DNA of 64,000 bases from Chromatium okenii (GTDB lineage: Bacteria; Pseudomonadota; Gammaproteobacteria; Chromatiales; Chromatiaceae): contig NZ_PPGH01000035.1 of assembly GCF_002958735.1 (NCBI RefSeq), positions 336,001 to 400,000 on the forward strand, written 5' to 3'. The notes under the pieces are model-generated. The model did not search any database. It saw nothing but the letters and a program-made list of their open reading frames with translations, and had not been told where the DNA came from. Positions 62,440-64,000 of the stretch are shown here, in pieces (position 1 is the first letter of the stretch; every line of letters starts with the position of its first letter). The position numbers and the translations under genes are program-made.

Positions 62440-63294
62440 TTATGGCAGTTTTGCTCGCAAACCATGCACCAATTCTAAATAATCCTGCTCTTCTGGCGTA
62501 ATGAAACCATGCCGAATTAAGAAATCAATGAGAACCAAATTGCAGTTGAGTTTGAACGCATCGCTATCACAGACTAATTCCAATACATCTCGCACCGGAA
62601 TACGCCGGAAATTTTCTACTTCGCCATCAGTGCAGCGCGGCACAAAATCTTCTTGTAATTCAAGATCGTAGCAATACATCACATCCGGTTTTAATCCTCG
62701 TGCTGAATCTTGACAATAACTTACGGCACTCACAGCAATTGCTTGATTTGCTAATACCGCTGCCATTCCCGCTTCTTCTGCACATTCTTTACGAAGATTC
62801 TCCGCTAGACTTAATTCCGCCGGCAGCCCGCCCGCAACGAGATGATCGAGATAACCCGGATAATGACGGCGCGTCGCCGAGCGTTGTCCAATCCACATTT
62901 CAATTCCATGCGCAGTGCGCACAAATCCGTTGAGATGTTGCCCAAACGCCCGCATTCCGAAAAATGGCGCAGCAGCACGATCAATTAAACAGCGTGACTG
63001 CGCTCGCGTGCTGGCCGTTACTGGATACAATTCACCGTGACAATGGGTAATCAAGCCATTCGCCACCAATTGATCGACTACTTCCGCCAGTGTTGCCGTG
63101 CGTTCGGCAGCACACGCTGGAGCATTGATCCAGTGCACTGCATCTGTCGTCACCGCAAACCACTGCGGCCACCGTCGCAGTTGTGCCGCAGCGCCACGAT
63201 GCAAATTTCCGATGCGCTCGCCATTGAGCGTAAATGGTAGAAAATCCAGAGGATTCCACGTGTTACAAGCGCGTATCTTGCCAAGAAAACCCAT
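62440..63294 (-). CDS. DUF4743-Nudix hydrolase
   Basis: 284 residues from ATG 63294, with GAGG upstream; the frame extends to 63477 without a ribosome site. The N-terminal half is DUF4743 (LPFTLNGERIGNLHRG.. ), the C-terminal half a Nudix domain with AGGLPAELSLAENLRKECAEEAGM (Lys in place of Arg in the box, as in relatives) and DVMYCYDLEL. Related to the Nudix part of yeast TNR3 (thiamine pyrophosphokinase), proposed to dephosphorylate oxidised thiamine diphosphates. Divergent from ilvD. Confidence 0.87.
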   Translation of the reverse strand: MGFLGKIRACNTWNPLDFLPFTLNGERIGNLHRGAAAQLRRWPQWFAVTTDAVHWINAPACAAERTATLAEVVDQLVANGLITHCHGELYPVTASTRAQSRCLIDRAAAPFFGMRAFGQHLNGFVRTAHGIEMWIGQRSATRRHYPGYLDHLVAGGLPAELSLAENLRKECAEEAGMAAVLANQAIAVSAVSYCQDSARGLKPDVMYCYDLELQEDFVPRCTDGEVENFRRIPVRDVLELVCDSDAFKLNCNLVLIDFLIRHGFITPEEQDYLELVHGLRAKLP

Positions 63295-63404
63295 TATCGA
63301 ACCTCGTTTTAATTTCCAAATGAAGACTTTAAGCGTTTTTCTCGCTGCGATGTTTCTCGTATTCTTATCATCGCAACCTCTCTTAACCTTTTGGAACCGC
63401 TGAT

Positions 63405-64000
63405 ATGCCGCACTATCGTTCTCGCACCACGACACATGGTCGCAATATGGCTGGCGCTCGCGCTTTATGGCGAGCAACCGGAATGACCGACGCTGATTTT
63501 AATAAACCAATTATCGCAGTTGTTAATTCGTTTACGCAATTCGTACCCGGTCACGTTCATTTGAAAGATTTGGGACAATTGATTGCGCGTGAAATTGAAG
63601 CAGCCGGTGGCGTCGCCAAAGAATTCAACACGATTGCGATTGATGACGGCATTGCGATGGGACATGGCGGAATGCTCTATTCGCTGCCATCCCGCGATTT
63701 AATTGCAGATTCGGTGGAATACATGGCAAATGCGCATTGTGCTGATGCGCTGGTGTGTTTATCCAATTGCGATAAAATTACGCCCGGCATGTTAATGGCA
63801 TCGCTGCGGTTGAACATTCCGACAGTATTCATTTCTGGTGGTCCAATGGAAGCCGGTAAAATCCTGCGCAGTGATGGTGAACACGCGCTTGATTTAATTG
63901 ATGCGATGATTGCGGCGGCCAATCCCAATGAAAGCGATGCTGATGTTGCGCAATTAGAACGCTCGGCTTGTCCAACCTGCGGCTCGTGCTCCGGCATGTT
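63405..64000 (+). CDS. ilvD: Dihydroxy-acid dehydratase, N-terminal part (runs off the window)
   Basis: 198 codons to the window end. [27 protein letters not shown] is the standard start; [53 protein letters not shown] (first cluster Cys and the DKxxPG motif) and [10 protein letters not shown] (second cluster Cys motif) are all intact. The [2Fe-2S] or [4Fe-4S] enzyme makes the keto acids of branched-chain amino-acid synthesis. Confidence 0.97.
   Translation, partial: MPHYRSRTTTHGRNMAGARALWRATGMTDADFNKPIIAVVNSFTQFVPGHVHLKDLGQLIAREIEAAGGVAKEFNTIAIDDGIAMGHGGMLYSLPSRDLIADSVEYMANAHCADALVCLSNCDKITPGMLMASLRLNIPTVFISGGPMEAGKILRSDGEHALDLIDAMIAAANPNESDADVAQLERSACPTCGSCSGM

Overview
The window is a stretch of a gammaproteobacterial chromosome. 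The order aroA-cmk-rpsA-ihfB, a phoB/phoR pair, class A penicillin-binding protein, ispG and ilvD point there. The insertion sequences, the abundance of DUF4160/DUF2442 pairs and the C-rich palindromes suggest an environmental species, perhaps Chromatiales or Thiotrichales-like; the exact taxon cannot be read from the sequence. Many genes carry single-base indels in short G or C runs, which looks like sequencing or assembly error.

Layout: 1-1.4 kb holds the 3' end of a tRNA, a HicAB module and a possible CNF1/BLF1-like deamidase. An orphan type VI ATPase gene (clpV) follows. 4.7-11.7 kb is housekeeping: aroA, cmk, rpsA and ihfB forward, phoB-phoR reverse, then an ADP-ribose pyrophosphatase. 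11.8-21.4 kb holds a secreted serine protease, a frameshifted PBP1A, a TraB-like membrane protein, cobS, and cobT-cobC on the other strand.

21.4-46.9 kb is a surface-protein export locus. An ABC transporter, an HlyD adaptor and a TPR/GT41 O-GlcNAc-type glycosyltransferase form a reverse operon that probably continues into cobT-cobC. Divergent from it are six consecutive genes for large acidic beta-rich secreted proteins: two S-layer/RTX-like, one with 14 near-identical 103-residue cadherin-like repeats, one with five Ig-like repeats, one with Calx-beta domains, and small ones sharing the same end modules. The simplest reading is that these are type I substrates, possibly glycosylated in the cytoplasm before export.

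47.0-57.8 kb is a one-directional array of small gene cassettes, mostly toxin-antitoxin-like pairs (VapD, BrnT/BrnA, HigB/HigA, HicA/HicB, three or four DUF4160/DUF2442, two DUF4258-like/DUF2283) and two copies of a PD-(D/E)XK protein. Most units end in a related 70-105 bp module that contains an intrinsic terminator, and many are followed by a recurring TATAAT or TATACT leader. Inside the array lies an element made of a DUF559 nuclease gene between 35-bp inverted palindromes, with two internally deleted relatives nearby; this is the best candidate for an undescribed mobile system. An IS5-family element splits one DUF4160 gene, and a dead IS1-type element closes the array and truncates a lamin-tail-domain gene. 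59.2-64 kb returns to core genes: ispG, a DNA methyltransferase fused to an Mrr-like nuclease domain, a DUF4743-Nudix hydrolase and the start of ilvD.
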